Source: Pseudarthrobacter sulfonivorans (GTDB taxonomy: Bacteria > Actinomycetota > Actinomycetes > Actinomycetales > Micrococcaceae). Taken from it: a DNA stretch of 43,075 nucleotides. Position numbers and translations under genes: made by a program. Position 1 is the first letter of the stretch, and the number at the start of each line of letters is the position of its first letter. The DNA lies in contig NZ_JANFCZ010000032.1 of assembly GCF_024391045.1 (NCBI RefSeq), positions 1-43,075 on the forward strand, read 5' to 3'. Under the pieces are notes generated by a model that did no database searches, was not told the origin of the DNA, and worked only from the letters and a program-made list of their open reading frames with translations. Below are positions 32,128-40,355 of this stretch, piece by piece.

Positions 32128-32184
32128 TTTTTGTCCAGATAATGCGGCCTGGGGGAGTCCTCGAGGCGACTACCTGGACAAAAA
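32128..32184. terminator. Bidirectional terminator between proC and ktrA
   Basis: TTTTTGTCCAG at 32128-32138 is the exact complement of CTGGACAAAAA at 32174-32184, so each strand ends its stem in a U-run. The 35-base interior holds a smaller stem (AGTC with GACT). Placement between two convergent genes and the symmetry fit a two-way intrinsic terminator. Confidence 0.85.
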
Positions 32185-32209
32185 ATCGGCGGAGGTTTTC
32201 TTGAGGGCC

Positions 32210-32896
32210 CTATGGCCGCGCCGCGAACCGTTCCAGCAGGTCCACGTGTCCGGAGACAATCAGCATGTCGCGGGCCGATACCTTGGTTTCGGGACGGGCG
32301 TAGGTGAAGTCCTCGCCGGGTGACTTCACGCCCACGATCGTTACACCGTACTTGGACCGGACCTGGGACTCATCGAGGGTGAACCCCACCGTCTCGCGGG
32401 GCGGGTACATTTTCACGATCGCAAAGTCGTCGTCGAACTCGATGAAGTCCAGCATGCGGCCGGAGACCAGGTGCGCTGCCCGGACGCCGGCATCGGCCTC
32501 GGGGTAGATCACGTGGTTCGCCCCGATGCGCGTCAGGATCTTGCCGTGCGAGGGCGTGATGGCCTTGACCCAGAGGTGTTCGATGCCCAGGTCCACCAGG
32601 TTGACCGTGATCAGCACCGAGGACTCGATGGACGTTCCCACTCCCACCACGGCTGAGCTGAACTCCTGTGCACCGAGCTGGCGCAGGGCTTCGATGTTCG
32701 TGGCGTCCGCTTCCACCACATGGGTGAGGAGCGGCGCCCATTTCTGCACCAGCGTCCGGTCGCGTTCGATTGCGAGGACTTCCCTGCCCTGCTTCACGAG
32801 TTGCTCGGCCGTGGACGAGCCGAAACGGCCCAACCCGATCACCAGCACCGGTGCGTTGTGGGCGGGGCGGTTGGGGACGCCTGAGGAATTAGCCAA
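32210..32896 (-). CDS. ktrA: TrkA/KtrA-type K+ channel regulatory subunit
   Basis: A 228-residue cytoplasmic subunit that gates the partner transporter in response to nucleotides. Residues 18-140 are the RCK_N Rossmann domain (VLVIGLGRFGSSTAEQLVKQGREVLAIERD), and 145-225 the RCK_C domain (FIEFDDDFAIVKMYPPRETVGFTLDES...YGVTIVGVKSPGEDFTYARPETKVSARDMLIVSGHVDLLERF). The start is a TTG at 32896 that overlaps the ktrB stop (ATTGGCTAA), with AGAGAGG about eight bases upstream; longer versions of the frame run through ktrB and are not real. Translational coupling should keep the two subunits in balance. Confidence 0.92.
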   Translation of the reverse strand: MANSSGVPNRPAHNAPVLVIGLGRFGSSTAEQLVKQGREVLAIERDRTLVQKWAPLLTHVVEADATNIEALRQLGAQEFSSAVVGVGTSIESSVLITVNLVDLGIEHLWVKAITPSHGKILTRIGANHVIYPEADAGVRAAHLVSGRMLDFIEFDDDFAIVKMYPPRETVGFTLDESQVRSKYGVTIVGVKSPGEDFTYARPETKVSARDMLIVSGHVDLLERFAARP

Positions 32897-34322
32897 TGAT
32901 GGGCCTCTCTTCCGGGTAGTGGTAAAGCTGGCTGCGCTGGCGCAGCGCCAGTCCGGCCGCAAGGGTAACAGTGCCAACGCGGCCTGCGAACATCAGCGCG
33001 GTCAGGACGTAAACGCCCGACGGCGGCAGCTCGGCACTGAGGTTCGTGCTCAGTCCCACGGTGGCAAAGGCTGAGATCGTTTCAAACAGCACCCGGTCCA
33101 GGGATGCGCCGCTGATCTGCAGAAGCAGGAACGCGGAAACGGAAACCAGGGTCGCGCCGGCCACGATCACGGAGATGGCCACGCGCATGGCGCCCTGGGG
33201 GATGGTACGGCCGTAGACCTTGACGTCGGCGTCGCCGCGGGCCTCGGCCACGATGGCGAGGAACATGACGGCGATGGTGGTCACCTTGATGCCGCCGGCG
33301 GTGGAGGCCGAGCCGCCACCGGCAAACATGAGGGCATCCGAGAGCAGCATGGTGGTGGATTCCATGTGGTTTTGTTCCACCAGGTTAAAGCCGCCGGACC
33401 TTGTCATGACTGACGCGAACAGCGAATGGGTGATCTTGTCGCCGAGGTTCATGTTCCCGATGGTGCGCACGTTGTCCCACTCCATCAGGCCCCACAGCAC
33501 GGCTCCGGCCGCCAGCAGGATGAAGGACACCTGGATGGTCAGCTTGGTGTGCAGGTTCCACTTTTTCCAGTTCAGCCCGTTCTGCTGGAGCACCATCACC
33601 ACCGGGAAGCCCAGGCTGCCCAGGAACACGCCAAGCATCAGCGGTATCAGGATCCAGAGATCGGTCTCGTAAGGCACGATCCCGTCCGAATGCGGGGTGA
33701 AACCGGCGTTGTTGAAGGACGAAATCGAGTAAAAGACCCCGTGCCAGACCGACTCCCAGAAAGGCTCCCCAAGGATGATAAAACGCGGGATCATCGCCAG
33801 AGCCAAGGCGCCTTCAATGACCACCGAGGTGGCAATGACGATCCGCAGGAGGGTACCCACCTCGCCGAGGCGCCCAGCGTTGTTCATGGCTTCCTGGGCG
33901 ATCAGTTTGCCGCGCACCCCGAGTTTCTTGCTGACCATCAGAGCCAGCAGCGAAGCGAGCGTCAACGTTCCCAAGCCGCCCACGAAGATGCCCACCATGA
34001 TGACCAGTTGCCCAAAGAAGGACCAGTGCGTCGCCGTCGAAACGACTGTCAGGCCAGTGACGCACACGGCCGAAACCGCGGTGAACAATGCCTGGTGGAT
34101 GGGCGTACCCGTCCCGGTCGCGGACGCGACGGGCAGCGAAAGCAGGAAAGTGAATACGAGGCAGACCGAGGCGAACACGGTCAGCGCAAGCCGTGCCGGC
34201 GAGGTATTGGCGATGTCGTCAACGAAGTCGCGCAGGCGGGTGAAAATCCAGAGGCCATCGCGCTCCGGGTCCGCTGGGTGCCAGCTGGGCGGGTTCCTGG
34301 GCCTCGACTGGCGTTCGGTCAT
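32889..34322 (-). CDS. ktrB: TrkH/KtrB-type K+ uptake channel subunit
   Basis: A 477-residue membrane protein that forms the K+ path. The four pore loops of the superfamily can be followed in order: AVCVTGLTVVST, SSFNNAGFTPHS, SVMTRSGGFNLVEQ and SAFATVGLSTNLS, each with the filter glycine in the fold expected of KtrB. GGGSASTAGGIKVTTIAVM is the conserved loop that gates the pore. About eight transmembrane helices plus the pore helices are visible. I chose the ATG at 34322 since GAGGA lies nine bases before it; the ATG at 34331 touches that site. It overlaps ktrA by eight bases. Confidence 0.94.
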   Translation of the reverse strand: MTERQSRPRNPPSWHPADPERDGLWIFTRLRDFVDDIANTSPARLALTVFASVCLVFTFLLSLPVASATGTGTPIHQALFTAVSAVCVTGLTVVSTATHWSFFGQLVIMVGIFVGGLGTLTLASLLALMVSKKLGVRGKLIAQEAMNNAGRLGEVGTLLRIVIATSVVIEGALALAMIPRFIILGEPFWESVWHGVFYSISSFNNAGFTPHSDGIVPYETDLWILIPLMLGVFLGSLGFPVVMVLQQNGLNWKKWNLHTKLTIQVSFILLAAGAVLWGLMEWDNVRTIGNMNLGDKITHSLFASVMTRSGGFNLVEQNHMESTTMLLSDALMFAGGGSASTAGGIKVTTIAVMFLAIVAEARGDADVKVYGRTIPQGAMRVAISVIVAGATLVSVSAFLLLQISGASLDRVLFETISAFATVGLSTNLSAELPPSGVYVLTALMFAGRVGTVTLAAGLALRQRSQLYHYPEERPIIG

Positions 34323-34425
34323 GGGTGGCATTCCTCGGTAGAAACTGTTTCCCTCAGTAGTAAACCACTAATGACTGCGTAATGACCGGGTGGGCGGGGC
34401 TGCGACCTCCGGTAGCCTGTGATTG

Positions 34426-35637
34426 ATGACATATCTGCCCGGTCTCAGCCAGCCCGCACCGCCGACGATGGTGGTGTGGAGTTCTGCCATGACTGCCTAT
34501 GACTTTGGCCCCGGCCACCCGATGGCTCCTGAACGGATGGACCTGACGGCCCGCCTCGCCGGGAGTCTCGGCCTGCTCGACCTGGCGCATGTTTCCGTCG
34601 CCGCCCCGGACGTGGCCACGGACGCTGAACTGGAGACCGTCCATTCGCCCGAGTTCGTGGCGGCGGTGCGCCGGGTCAGCCAAGACCCGGCGCAGCCCGA
34701 CGAAGCCCGCGGCCTTGGCACCGAGGACGACCCGGCCTTCGCCGGAATGCACGAGGCCGCCGCGAGGCTGGCGGGCGGAACACTTCTGGCAGCGAACGCC
34801 ATCCTGGACGGGTCCGCCCTCCACGCCGTGAACTTCGGCGGCGGGATGCACCACGCGGCCCGCGAACGTGCCAGCGGCTTCTGCATCTACAATGATGCCG
34901 CGGTTGCCATCCAGAGGCTGCTCGACGCCGGCATCGGCCGCGTGGCGTACATCGACGTCGACGCGCACCACGGGGACGGAACCGAGAGCATCTTCTGGGA
35001 TGACCCCCGTGTCCTCACCATCTCGCTGCACGAAAGCGGCCTGACACTCTTCCCGGGGACAGGCTTTGCGAATGAGACCGGCGGTCCGCACGCGGAGGGG
35101 AGCGCCGTGAACGTCGCGCTGCCCTCCGGCACGGGGGACGCCGGCTGGCTGCGTGCTTTTTACGCCGTGGTGCCGCAGCTCATGGGCGCCTTCCAGCCCG
35201 AAGTCATCGTCAGCCAGCACGGCTGCGATTCGCACCGCCACGACCCCCTGGCACATTTGAATATCAGTGTGGACGGCCAGCGCGAGGCTGCCACCGCCGT
35301 CGGGAATCTTGCCGCCCGGTACTGCGGCGGACGCTGGATCGCCACGGGCGGTGGCGGGTACAGCGTCACGGACGTTGTGCCGCGCTCCTGGAGCCACCTG
35401 ATCGCCATCGCCGCCGGGCGTCCCGTCCCGCTGCGCACCGAGGTCCCGAATGACTGGCGCGCCTATGTGCTCGCCAAGTTCGGGCGGAACGCCCCCGAGT
35501 TCATGGGCGATGACGTTGAACTCTGGTGGCGGTCCTGGGAAGTGGGCTTCGACCCCAACGACGCCGTGGACCGGACCGTGATGGCCACGCGCAAAGCCGT
35601 CTTCCCGTTCCACGGACTGGATCCCTGGTTCGACTAG
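34426..35637 (+). CDS. acuC: AcuC-type histone-deacetylase-fold lysine deacetylase
   Basis: A zinc-dependent deacetylase of 403 residues, typical of AcuC. The active-site elements are present: GGGMHHAARERASGFCIYNDAAVAI with the paired catalytic His, DVDAHHGDGTE giving the Asp and His zinc ligands, QHGCDSHRHDPLAHL with the second Asp ligand, and the TGGGGY loop with the Tyr that polarises the acyl group. In Bacillus, AcuC deacetylates acetyl-CoA synthetase; here acs is about 28 kb away and in another operon, so the connection is by family only. The ATG at 34426 lies seven bases after TAGCCT (34413-34418), a leaderless layout. It is divergent from ktrB. Confidence 0.93.
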   Translation: MTYLPGLSQPAPPTMVVWSSAMTAYDFGPGHPMAPERMDLTARLAGSLGLLDLAHVSVAAPDVATDAELETVHSPEFVAAVRRVSQDPAQPDEARGLGTEDDPAFAGMHEAAARLAGGTLLAANAILDGSALHAVNFGGGMHHAARERASGFCIYNDAAVAIQRLLDAGIGRVAYIDVDAHHGDGTESIFWDDPRVLTISLHESGLTLFPGTGFANETGGPHAEGSAVNVALPSGTGDAGWLRAFYAVVPQLMGAFQPEVIVSQHGCDSHRHDPLAHLNISVDGQREAATAVGNLAARYCGGRWIATGGGGYSVTDVVPRSWSHLIAIAAGRPVPLRTEVPNDWRAYVLAKFGRNAPEFMGDDVELWWRSWEVGFDPNDAVDRTVMATRKAVFPFHGLDPWFD

Positions 35638-35680
35638 GCCTGGTTTCGACGAGACGTGGTTTTTGCGGAGCGGCCCTGCG

Positions 35681-36922
35681 TCAGTCCGGCCGGCCGATCA
35701 CCACCTGTGCGGGGCTGTGGACGATGTAGCCGTTGAGCCAGGAGAACAGTGCCCGCACTTTCTGCTGGAACCCCGAGAGCAGGGCAAGGTGCACCAGGAG
35801 CCAGGACACGAACGCCAGTGACCCCTGCAGCTGGATGCGCTGCCGGCCGATCTCGGCCACCGCCGCGCCCCGGCCGATCATCGCCATGTAGCCCTTGTCC
35901 ACGTATTTGAAGGGTTGCCGCGTGCCTCCGGTCAGGTCGGCATGGATGTTCCGGGCCGCCCATTTCCCTGCCTGCTGCGCAACTGAACCCAGTTGCGGGA
36001 GTTTAGCGCCCGTGGAGTCGGTGATGTTGGCCGCATCGCCCAGGACGTAAACGCCCTCGGCATCCTGCGCCGTCAGGTCCGGACGGACATCAATCCGGCC
36101 TCCCCGGCCCTGCGCCAGTCCGGAGTTGGTGATGATGTCGCCCCCTTTCAGGCCGCCGGCCCACACCACCACCCGGCTGGGGATGGTGGTTCCGTCCGCG
36201 AGCGTCACCCCGTCCTCCCGGACATCAGCCACACCCACGCCCAGGTGCAGCTGGACGCCAATCTTCGTCAGGCGCTTCCTCGTGTAGTCCTGGGACTTTT
36301 CCGAGAAGGCGTTCAACACTGTCGGCACCATATCCACCAGATGAACACGGCAGCGGGCCGCGAGTTCCGGCGAAAAGTATTTCGGGACCACGAACTTGAT
36401 GTTTTCCGCCATGGCGCCGGCCGTTTCAACGCCCGTGGGGCCGCCGCCCACCACCACCACGTCCACGGAACCGGTGGGTTCCCGGTCGGTCTGATCAAGC
36501 AGGCTGGTTAAGCGCGAGCTTAGACGGGTGGCGTCGGCCACCGAGTACAGGGGGAAGGCATGTTCCTCGGCGCCGGGGGTGTTGAAATAGTTCGGCGTGG
36601 CCCCCACCGCGATGACCAGCACCTGCGCCCGGAAGGTCTCGCCGTCGGTGGTGGTGACCGTGCGGTTGGCTGGATCGACCGACGCCACATGCGCCGTGAG
36701 CACCCTCACCGGCCTGATGCGGCGGAAAACGGACCGCAACGGACGGGCGATGGCCGATACCCCGATTTGTGAGGTCGCCACTTGGTAAAGCAGCGGTTGG
36801 AACTGGTGATAGTTGTTGGAATCGATCAGCAAAACACGAATGCCCTTGCGGCCCAGTTCCCTGGCGGCTGTCAGCCCCGCGAACCCGGCACCCACCACGA
36901 CCACCTGATATGTATCTTCCAT
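35681..36922 (-). CDS. ndh: Type II NADH dehydrogenase
   Basis: A 413-residue membrane-associated FAD enzyme that passes electrons from NADH to menaquinone without pumping protons. Two Rossmann motifs are clear: VVVVGAGFAGLTAARELG at the start for FAD and VDVVVVGGGPTGVETAGAMAE near residues 154-174 for NADH. VYVLGDAANI near residue 290 is the FAD-ribityl motif, and KLPQLGSVAQQAGKWAA the conserved quinone-site region. The C-terminal amphipathic and hydrophobic helices (LAFVSWLLVHLALLSGFQQKVRALFSWLNGYI) should anchor it to the inner face of the membrane. The ATG at 36922 follows TAGGTT by six bases on the minus strand. It is divergent from the ArsR gene. Confidence 0.92.
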   Translation of the reverse strand: MEDTYQVVVVGAGFAGLTAARELGRKGIRVLLIDSNNYHQFQPLLYQVATSQIGVSAIARPLRSVFRRIRPVRVLTAHVASVDPANRTVTTTDGETFRAQVLVIAVGATPNYFNTPGAEEHAFPLYSVADATRLSSRLTSLLDQTDREPTGSVDVVVVGGGPTGVETAGAMAENIKFVVPKYFSPELAARCRVHLVDMVPTVLNAFSEKSQDYTRKRLTKIGVQLHLGVGVADVREDGVTLADGTTIPSRVVVWAGGLKGGDIITNSGLAQGRGGRIDVRPDLTAQDAEGVYVLGDAANITDSTGAKLPQLGSVAQQAGKWAARNIHADLTGGTRQPFKYVDKGYMAMIGRGAAVAEIGRQRIQLQGSLAFVSWLLVHLALLSGFQQKVRALFSWLNGYIVHSPAQVVIGRPD

Positions 36923-37014
36923 CCGTGCAACCTACTCCACCTCAGGTCGGTGCGACAGTGCCGGGGAGGAAATAGTTGATGCCTTGCGGCGTATATGTCG
37001 CTAGGGTGGGAGGC

Positions 37015-37560
37015 ATGGTGACAGACGACGTATTTGCCGTCATTGCGGAAGCAACCCGGCGCGACATTTTGGTTTCCCTGCGCTCGGGGGACAAAGCAGT
37101 GGGGGAACTCGTGGAGGAGCTCTCTGCGAGCCAGCCCACCATCTCCAAGCACCTGAAAGTCCTCCGCGAGGCGCAGCTGGTCAGCATGCGGGCGCAGGGC
37201 CAAAAACGCTATTACGCCCTGAACCCCAAACCGCTGGAGGGCATCGTCAGCTGGCTCGAAACGTTCGACGTCGGCCCCGCAGCCTCCGCAACCCGGGCAC
37301 CTGAGGTGCCCGCGGAGGAAGCCGGCAGCGAGGGTGCCGCTGGCATCCACGTTCCCGACAACGCAGATGTGGCCGCCGTCCTGGCACGCGAGGACGCAGA
37401 ACTGAGCCCCGCCGTCGTCATCCCTGGCGGCACCGCAGTCCCGCTCAGCGACGATACGGTTCCCCAGCAGATCGGCCGGACGGTTGGCCGCGCGGCCACC
37501 AAGGCCGCGGACCTGCTGGCCAACCTGCCGAACCTCCCGAAGTTCGGCCGCAAGAAGTAG
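37015..37560 (+). CDS. ArsR-family winged-helix regulator with long tail
   Basis: A 181-residue protein. Residues 1-85 are an ArsR winged helix (DDVFAVIAEATRRDILVSLRSGDKAVGELVEELSASQPTISKHLKVLREAQLVSMRAQGQKRYYALNPKPLEGIVSWLETFD). There is no metal-binding Cys set (no Cys at all), so it is not a metal sensor of the ArsR/SmtB type. The remaining 95 residues are Ala/Glu-rich, then a helical basic end (RTVGRAATKAADLLANLPNLPKFGRKK), unusual for the family. The ATG at 37015 lies seven bases after TAGGGT, and GGGAGG is present too. It is divergent from ndh, which is a plausible target. Confidence 0.85.
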   Translation: MVTDDVFAVIAEATRRDILVSLRSGDKAVGELVEELSASQPTISKHLKVLREAQLVSMRAQGQKRYYALNPKPLEGIVSWLETFDVGPAASATRAPEVPAEEAGSEGAAGIHVPDNADVAAVLAREDAELSPAVVIPGGTAVPLSDDTVPQQIGRTVGRAATKAADLLANLPNLPKFGRKK

Positions 37561-37574
37561 CCTGCGGGGGACTC

Positions 37575-38922
37575 TTACCTCGCGAGCAGGCGTACGTGGT
37601 CCGGGGTCAGCTCCGAGATTTTGCTGACGCCGAGCAGCGCCATGGTGCGGGCCATGTCCTTTTCCAGGATCTGCAGCGTCCGGTCCACGCCCGCGCGTCC
37701 GCCTGCCATCAGCCCATAGAGATACGCGCGCCCAATCAGGGTGAAGTCGGCGCCCAGTGCCAGTGCCGCCACGATGTCCGCGCCGCTCATGATGCCGGTG
37801 TCCAGGATGATGGCCGCCTCCGAGTTGTCCGCCTTCAGGGCCGCGGCAACCTCCGGCAGCAGGTGGAACGGGATGGGCGCGCGGTCAAGCTGGCGGCCGC
37901 CGTGGTTGGACAGCACAATGCCGTCGGCGCCGTGATCCACCACCTTGCGGGCGTCCTCCACGGTCTGGATGCCCTTGACCACCAGCTTGCCCTTCCACGT
38001 TTCGCGCAGCCAGTCGAGGTCCTCGAAGGTGAGGGTGGGGTCGAACATCGAGTTGATGAGGTCGGCCACGGTTCCGGTGTAGCGCGAGAGCGAGGCGAAG
38101 GTCAGGGGCTCGTGCGTGAGGAAGTTGAACCACCAGGCCGGGCGGTAGGAGGCGTCCAGGACGGTCTTGAGGGTCAGCGCCGGCGGGATGGTCATGCCGT
38201 TGCGGACGTCGCGGAGTCGGGCACCGGCGACGGCGGTGTCCACGGTGACCATGAGGGTGTCGTTGCCGGCTTTAGCTGCGCGCTCGATCAGTTCAAGCGA
38301 GCGGTCGCGGTCCGTCCACAGGTAAAGCTGGAACCAGTTGCGGCCGTTGGGCGCGGCGGCGGCCACATCTTCGATTGGAGGCGGTCCCCATGGTGGAAAG
38401 GGTGTACGGGATGCCGGCGGCCTCGGCTGCCTGCGAGCCGGCGTATTCACCCTCGGACTGCATCATCCGGGTGAAGCCGGTGGGGGCGATGCCCACGGGC
38501 AGCCGGGAGGGCTTACCCAGGATGTCGGTGGTCAAATCGATACTGGATACGTTCCGGAGGATGCCGGGCCGGAACTCGATGTCCAAGAACGCCTGGCGGG
38601 CACGGCGGAGGGTGATCTCCTCCTCCGCCGCGCCATCGGTGTAGTCGAACGGGGCCTGCGGGGTGCGGCGCTTGGCCAGGTCGCGAAGCTCCCAGATGGT
38701 GCTGGCGCGCTTGAGCTTGGCGGCGCGGCTGAACTCGGGTTTTTTGAACTGCATTAGCGGGGCGAGGTCCGAATACTTGGGGATGCGGCGCTTCAGGGCC
38801 GGAGGAGTTGCGCGAGGGACGGACGACGACGGCGTTGCGGCAGGTGCGCCGGTGGCCGGAATATCCGTGGCGTCCGGAGCCGGGGTGGTCTCGGGATTGT
38901 TCGGCTGGATGGTGTGGGTCAT
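37575..38922 (-). pseudogene. lldD: L-lactate dehydrogenase (FMN) broken by a frameshift
   Basis: The intact gene would code for about 448 residues of the FMN-dependent alpha-hydroxy-acid dehydrogenase family, which oxidises L-lactate to pyruvate at the membrane. The first 184 codons run from the ATG at 38922 (ribosome site GGAGGAAG) through PVGIAPTGFTRMMQSEGEYAGSQAAEAAGIPYTLSTMGTAS. Reading then slips: one extra T on the plus strand at 38375/38376 (extra A in the coding strand) turns SIEDVAAAAPNGRNWFQLY into a short nonsense tail. The rest is intact in the other frame to the normal end, including the catalytic His in SNHGGRQLD. An extended Pro/Thr-rich leader of about 60 residues precedes the domain. 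It may be a real mutation or an assembly error. Confidence 0.88.
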
Positions 38923-38971
38923 GTCTTCCTCCGTCGATGGGCCGGCCCGGGCGGACACGAGCGGGTGCCGC

Positions 38972-38986
38972 TGTGGTCTAACCACA
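38972..38986. promoter_or_regulatory. Operator 1 of the FadR/LldR-type regulator
   Basis: TGTGGT-CTA-ACCACA, a perfect 6-bp-arm dyad with a 3-base centre, fits the TNGTNNNACNA pattern of FadR-subfamily GntR regulators. It lies between the lldD start and the regulator start. Confidence 0.8.
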
Positions 38987-38995
38987 CTGTAGGGC

Positions 38996-39012
38996 ATGTG
39001 GTCCAACCACAT
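38996..39012. promoter_or_regulatory. Operator 2 of the FadR/LldR-type regulator
   Basis: ATGTGGT-CCA-ACCACAT, a perfect 7-bp-arm dyad sharing the core of operator 1, with centres 25 bases apart. It ends five bases before the -10 TACCAT (39017-39022) of the regulator, so binding here should block its promoter. Confidence 0.8.
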
Positions 39013-39028
39013 CAACTACCATGGCCTT

Positions 39029-39736
39029 ATGCGTACGCACCAACTTGTCCTGACATGGATCGAAAAGCAACTCTCCGGCGGCGAACTGACGGTGGGCGGG
39101 CGCCTGCCTGCGGAGCGAACCCTGGCCGAGCAGCTCGGCGTTTCCCGGACTTCGGTGCGGGAAGCCATCCGGATACTGGAGGCGATGGGCGTGGTCCGGG
39201 CCGGCGTCGGGTCCGGACCGGAGGCGGGCACCGTGGTGATTTCCGACCCGACGGCGGCGCTCGGCTCGGCGCTGCGGCTCCACGTCGCTACACAGCACCT
39301 CCCCGTCGCGGACATCGTTGAGACTCGGGTGCTGCTGGAATCCTGGGCAGCCGCCCATGCCAGGGCTGACGCGCCCGAGCTGGAACTTGCCGAAACGCTG
39401 CTGGACGGAATGGACGCCGTCGGACGCGGCAGTGAGGCGACGGGTGACTTCCTTGCCCTGGACGTCCGTTTCCATCTCGCCCTGGCCGACGCCGCCGGCA
39501 ACGCCGTGGTCAGCGCGATGATGGGCTCCCTGCGCGAATCCATCCAAGGGTACGCCGCAACTCTGACGGCCAACCTCCCCGATTGGGGCGTCACCGCGTC
39601 ACGCCTGCAGGCCGAGCATCGCGGGATCCTGGCCGCGATCAGAAACGACGACGGCGGCCTCGCGGCGAAGCTTGTCGCCGCGCACATAGAGGGCTACTAC
39701 CGCGAAGCCGGGGTGCAGCACGCTCCGAAGCCCTGA
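39029..39736 (+). CDS. lldR: FadR-subfamily GntR regulator, LldR-like
   Basis: A 235-residue regulator. Residues 1-70 are the GntR winged helix (LVLTWIEKQLSGGELTVGGRLPAERTLAEQLGVSRTSVREAIRILEAMGVV), and 90-225 the all-helical FCD ligand domain, with an Asp and His set fit to bind a metal and a carboxylate (LDVRFHLALADAAGNAVV and EHRGILAAI). The divergent lldD and the two TGGT-N3-ACCA operators between them point to control by lactate. The ATG at 39029 lies six bases after TACCAT, a leaderless layout; the frame continues 11 codons upstream through operator 2, which is unlikely to be coding. The ligand is inferred from context, not visible in sequence. Confidence 0.85.
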   Translation: MRTHQLVLTWIEKQLSGGELTVGGRLPAERTLAEQLGVSRTSVREAIRILEAMGVVRAGVGSGPEAGTVVISDPTAALGSALRLHVATQHLPVADIVETRVLLESWAAAHARADAPELELAETLLDGMDAVGRGSEATGDFLALDVRFHLALADAAGNAVVSAMMGSLRESIQGYAATLTANLPDWGVTASRLQAEHRGILAAIRNDDGGLAAKLVAAHIEGYYREAGVQHAPKP

Positions 39737-39745
39737 CCCGGCGTC

Positions 39746-39800
39746 GAGATGACACTTCGCGGCAGTGTGGGTGGAAAACACTGCCGCGAAGTGTCACCTC
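39746..39800. repeat. Long perfect palindrome (19-bp stem)
   Basis: TGACACTTCGCGGCAGTGT at 39750-39768 is exactly complementary to 39778-39796 around a 9-base loop; GAG (39746-39748) with CTC (39798-39800) extends the stem beyond a mismatch. It starts ten bases after the lldR stop, so it may serve as terminator, but it is longer and more perfect than the other terminators here and may be a copy of a dispersed repeat. Nothing else is evident from there to the next gene. Confidence 0.8.
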
Positions 39801-39928
39801 GCGCGTGCGGCGGTCTGACCCCCCGTCCTGGCTGCCGTCGAGTAGCCCGCCGCTTGGCGAATTGGTGTCCCCAGGCAACGGGCGGGAACATCCGAAAGCC
39901 GGGCGTGGTTAACACCACAGGACGAAAA

Positions 39929-40279
39929 ATGAACACCCTCTTTAAAGCACTAATAATTCCGGCCTGTACCGGCGAACCGGTCCGCGTCGAGCCGATCGAG
40001 GCGACCCTGCGCAACCTGCAGGAGCTGGTTGGCGGCGACATCGAATCAATTGCACGCGGTGACTGGCATGTCTACCTCAACGCGGAAAGCTTGATCCAAA
40101 ACCTGCCGTTGAATTTGCGCGCAGCCCAGCTGACCTATGATGGCGGGCTGGACTTGGCGGGAGCCGGACGTGGATGTGCCGTCTTCCTGGGAAATGATGA
40201 AGACCGCGGTGAAACGGACGTGCCGGAGCATCTTGTCCGGCGGGCCGAGGAACTTTTCGGGATGCCCCTGGCCGCCTAG
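39929..40279 (+). CDS. DUF3846 protein
   Basis: A 116-residue protein recognised by the DUF3846 pattern: a short start (LFKALIIPACTGEPVRVEPI), then ATLRNLQELVGGDIESIARGDWHVYLNAES and a GRGCAVFLGND end, which are common in proteins of actinophages and plasmids, usually of unknown function. Here it stands alone in the chromosome between a palindrome and a convergent oxidase gene. The ATG at 39929 has AGGA eight bases upstream; the frame is open 60 codons further up through the palindrome, which is not coding. It may be a leftover of a past mobile element, but I see no other phage gene. Confidence 0.8.
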   Translation: MNTLFKALIIPACTGEPVRVEPIEATLRNLQELVGGDIESIARGDWHVYLNAESLIQNLPLNLRAAQLTYDGGLDLAGAGRGCAVFLGNDEDRGETDVPEHLVRRAEELFGMPLAA

Positions 40280-40355
40280 AGCGGCGTCCGGAATGCGACC
40301 GCTTCAGCTTTGATTTTGCTTCCGGAACCCGAGGTCAGCGTCCGTTGGCCAGTTA

